Source: Mucilaginibacter rubeus (lineage in GTDB: Bacteria > Bacteroidota > Bacteroidia > Sphingobacteriales > Sphingobacteriaceae). Taken from it: a stretch of 64,000 bases of DNA. The DNA is taken from contig NZ_BMKD01000002.1 of the NCBI RefSeq assembly GCF_014643835.1, positions 124,001 through 188,000 of the forward strand, read 5' to 3'. The position numbers were made by a program, and so were the translations under genes. The number at the start of each line of letters is the position of its first letter. Position 1 is the first letter of the stretch. The notes below the pieces were generated by a model. It searched no databases and was not told the origin of the DNA. It was given only the letters and a program-made list of their open reading frames with translations. Positions 62,696-64,000 of this stretch are shown here, piece after piece.

Positions 62696-63334
62696 ATGGC
62701 TTTCGATATAGAAATCCTGGTCAGGTTTTTACTGGCCCTGTTGTGGGGCGGACTTGTAGGCGCCGAAAGAGAATACCATGGTAAAGCGGCCGGCTTCCGT
62801 ACTACCATCATGATATCTTTTGGCGCCTGTTTTTTCACGCTTATGTCAACAGCTATTGGAGCACCCGATAATGCAGACAGGATCGCTTCAAATGTGGTTA
62901 CGGGGATTGGGTTCCTTGGTGCCGGCGTTATTTTCAGAGGCGAAAACCGGGTTAATGGCATCACTACCGCAGCTACCATCTGGGCCGTTGCGGCAGTAGG
63001 CATGGGTATTGGGGCCGGTTACTACTTAGCTGCCGGGTTCGCCAGTATAATGATCCTGTTTATACTTTCCGTACTTCCTTTCTTTCAAAAGAAAATAGAT
63101 TATTATAACCAATCCAAAACATTTTATATTAAATGCCCGGTCTCGGCAAATGGTATCATGTTGTGCGAAGATATGATGACAGCTCACAAACTGAAATTCA
63201 GGATGATTAGGAGAGTCAGAGATGGCGACTATATGCTTTTAACATGGCAGCTTCACGGGCCTTCAGTTAAAATGGATCTGTTCATCAACTCAATTAACGA
63301 TATTCCCGTTATCGAACATTTTGAGTTTTCGTGA
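62696..63334 (+). CDS. MgtC/SapB-family membrane protein
   Basis: A 212-residue membrane protein. The MgtC domain (about 1-140) has four or five helices with LLWGGLVGAEREYHGKAAGF (residues in the 20s-30s), RTTIMISFGACFFTLMS and VTGIGFLGAGVIFRGENRVN, GITTAATIWAVAAVGMGIGA. The E-R pair and the GAGVI motif are family hallmarks. A soluble C-terminal ACT-like tail follows (about 140-212). Family members affect magnesium homeostasis, F-ATPase activity and, in pathogens, survival in host cells; the substrate question is unsettled. It has its own short upstream gap and is followed by a bidirectional terminator. Confidence 0.93.
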   Translation: MAFDIEILVRFLLALLWGGLVGAEREYHGKAAGFRTTIMISFGACFFTLMSTAIGAPDNADRIASNVVTGIGFLGAGVIFRGENRVNGITTAATIWAVAAVGMGIGAGYYLAAGFASIMILFILSVLPFFQKKIDYYNQSKTFYIKCPVSANGIMLCEDMMTAHKLKFRMIRRVRDGDYMLLTWQLHGPSVKMDLFINSINDIPVIEHFEFS

Positions 63335-63393
63335 TACCAATTGAAGCTTTAGAGCAGTTTGGAAATCGAAAAATAGCGGCTTTTTAGAATTAA

Positions 63394-63424
63394 AAAGGGT
63401 CACTCTTTTAAAGTGACCCTTTCA
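63394..63424. terminator. Bidirectional terminator between mgtC-like and araC-like genes
   Basis: AAAGGGTCACT (63394-63404) pairs perfectly with AGTGACCCTTT (63412-63422). On the minus strand a T-rich stretch (TTTTTAATT) follows, so it can end the AraC-type transcript as well as that of the MgtC-like gene. Confidence 0.75.
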
Positions 63425-63567
63425 GAACTTAGACAAAGTTCCTATATGGTGCACCTAACGGTACAGAATTCGAACCATTTTTTAAAGGATTTGGCTATCC
63501 TATGCGGGTTATCTGCCGTTTAAGAACTTTTAATAACACAAAGTGTCCTAAGAACAGTTGTTTCAAT

Positions 63568-64000
63568 TTATTTAGCTTTTGACAATTCACTTGGCGTAAA
63601 ACCAAATTGTTTTTTAAAGGCATATGAAAAGTGCGAGAGGTTTTCAAAACCCGTTTCCAAATAAATTTCAGAAGGTTTGCGATTCTTTTCAGCCAATTGG
63701 TATCGGGCGAGTTCAAGCCTTTTTTGCGTGAGCCATTTCTGAGGCGTTGTACCATACACTTTCTTAAAATCACGCTTAAAGGTTGTTAAACTTCGTCCTG
63801 TCAGATAACCGAATTTTTCTATGGGCATGTTAAACATATAGTTACGTTCCATAAACTCGACAAGGTTAATTTTATGCGGCTCTGAAAAATCGGATAAAAT
63901 ATGGTCCATACTATCATTTATAGATCGCAATATGGCTATCGCTTCCTGTATTTTCAACGCCGAAAGTTCGCGCGGTAATTTGTATTCCAGATCAAAATAA
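63568..64000 (-). CDS. AraC-family transcriptional regulator, N-terminus beyond window
   Basis: The C-terminal 143 residues of an AraC/XylS-type regulator; the frame stays open to the right edge (YFDLEYKLPRELSALKIQEA before the first helix), so the sensor domain lies outside. Two helix-turn-helix motifs are visible: MPIEKFGYLTGRSLTTFKRD and PSEIYLETGFENLSHFSYAF. The closing FKKQFGFTPSELSKAK is the family signature, and YGTTPQKWLTQKRLELARYQ links the two motifs. The internal TTG at 63957 should not be taken as the start. The target is unknown. Confidence 0.9.
   Translation of the reverse strand, partial: YFDLEYKLPRELSALKIQEAIAILRSINDSMDHILSDFSEPHKINLVEFMERNYMFNMPIEKFGYLTGRSLTTFKRDFKKVYGTTPQKWLTQKRLELARYQLAEKNRKPSEIYLETGFENLSHFSYAFKKQFGFTPSELSKAK

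Noticed and set aside
63430-63500. tRNA 3'-end-like string on the minus strand (GGTTCGAAT followed later by CACCA)
   Set aside because: The T-stem does not pair and no D or anticodon arm can be drawn, so it is judged chance.

Overview
The window reads as a chromosomal piece of a Bacteroidota bacterium of the Sphingobacteriaceae type (Mucilaginibacter/Pedobacter-like; the genus is my inference). The reasons are two tandem SusC/SusD pairs with a train of accessory lipoproteins, FtsX-type permeases without a nearby ATPase, LytS/LytTR regulation, TAnnTTTG promoter boxes instead of sigma-70 hexamers, and few Shine-Dalgarno sequences. No rRNA, tRNA, CRISPR array, transposase or phage gene was recognised.

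Layout. (1) 1-4.1 kb, minus strand: the N-terminal part of an outer-membrane beta-barrel receptor cut by the window edge, then an FtsX/MacB-like permease, separated by a terminator-rich gap. (2) 4.4-11.1 kb: a mutagenic DNA-repair island. imuA-imuB-dnaE2 (imuC) run leftward, and a small unknown gene plus an alkB-type dioxygenase run rightward from the same intergenic region. A perfect inverted repeat, TTTGTAC-N10-GTACAAA, overlaps the presumed imuA promoter like an SOS operator. (3) 11.4-16.1 kb: a Crp/Fnr regulator, a VOC protein, a LytS/LytTR two-component pair and two CPBP membrane proteases, one with a substituted catalytic glutamate. (4) 16.4-34.4 kb: eleven closely spaced leftward genes, apparently one 18-kb operon: SusC-SusD-fasciclin/discoidin-DUF5007-like-SusC-SusD-fasciclin-IPT/propeller-degenerate phosphatase/LamG-DUF1735-like/PA14-PKD/discoidin. 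It encodes no recognisable carbohydrate-degrading enzyme and has no adjacent sigma/anti-sigma or hybrid regulator, and it is the best candidate here for an undescribed uptake or adhesion system. A 1-kb AT-rich gap with repeated ATTTTTGA boxes lies upstream. (5) 35.4-41.5 kb: a leftward operon for a nitrate-reductase-like molybdoenzyme complex (molybdopterin subunit, four-cluster ferredoxin, Tat-type Rieske protein, NarI-like membrane protein, small membrane protein), with a divergent TehA/SLAC1-type anion transporter. (6) 41.9-59.8 kb, plus strand: a Wzx/Wzy-type surface polysaccharide locus (Wzi, Wza-like, Wzz-like, Fdt amino-sugar genes, flippase, glycosyltransferases, polymerase, WcaJ-like priming transferase). 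(7) 59.9-64 kb: a secreted GH78 alpha-L-rhamnosidase, an MgtC-family protein and an AraC regulator cut by the right edge.

How the parts fit. The polysaccharide block is a nearly complete assembly line: sugar-nucleotide tailoring, lipid-linked assembly, flipping, polymerisation and export. It lacks a Wzc-type kinase and the RmlA/RmlB enzymes that would supply dTDP-4-keto-6-deoxyglucose. The repair island pairs error-prone lesion bypass with direct reversal of alkylation. All functions are assigned by reading sequence motifs; no database search was run.
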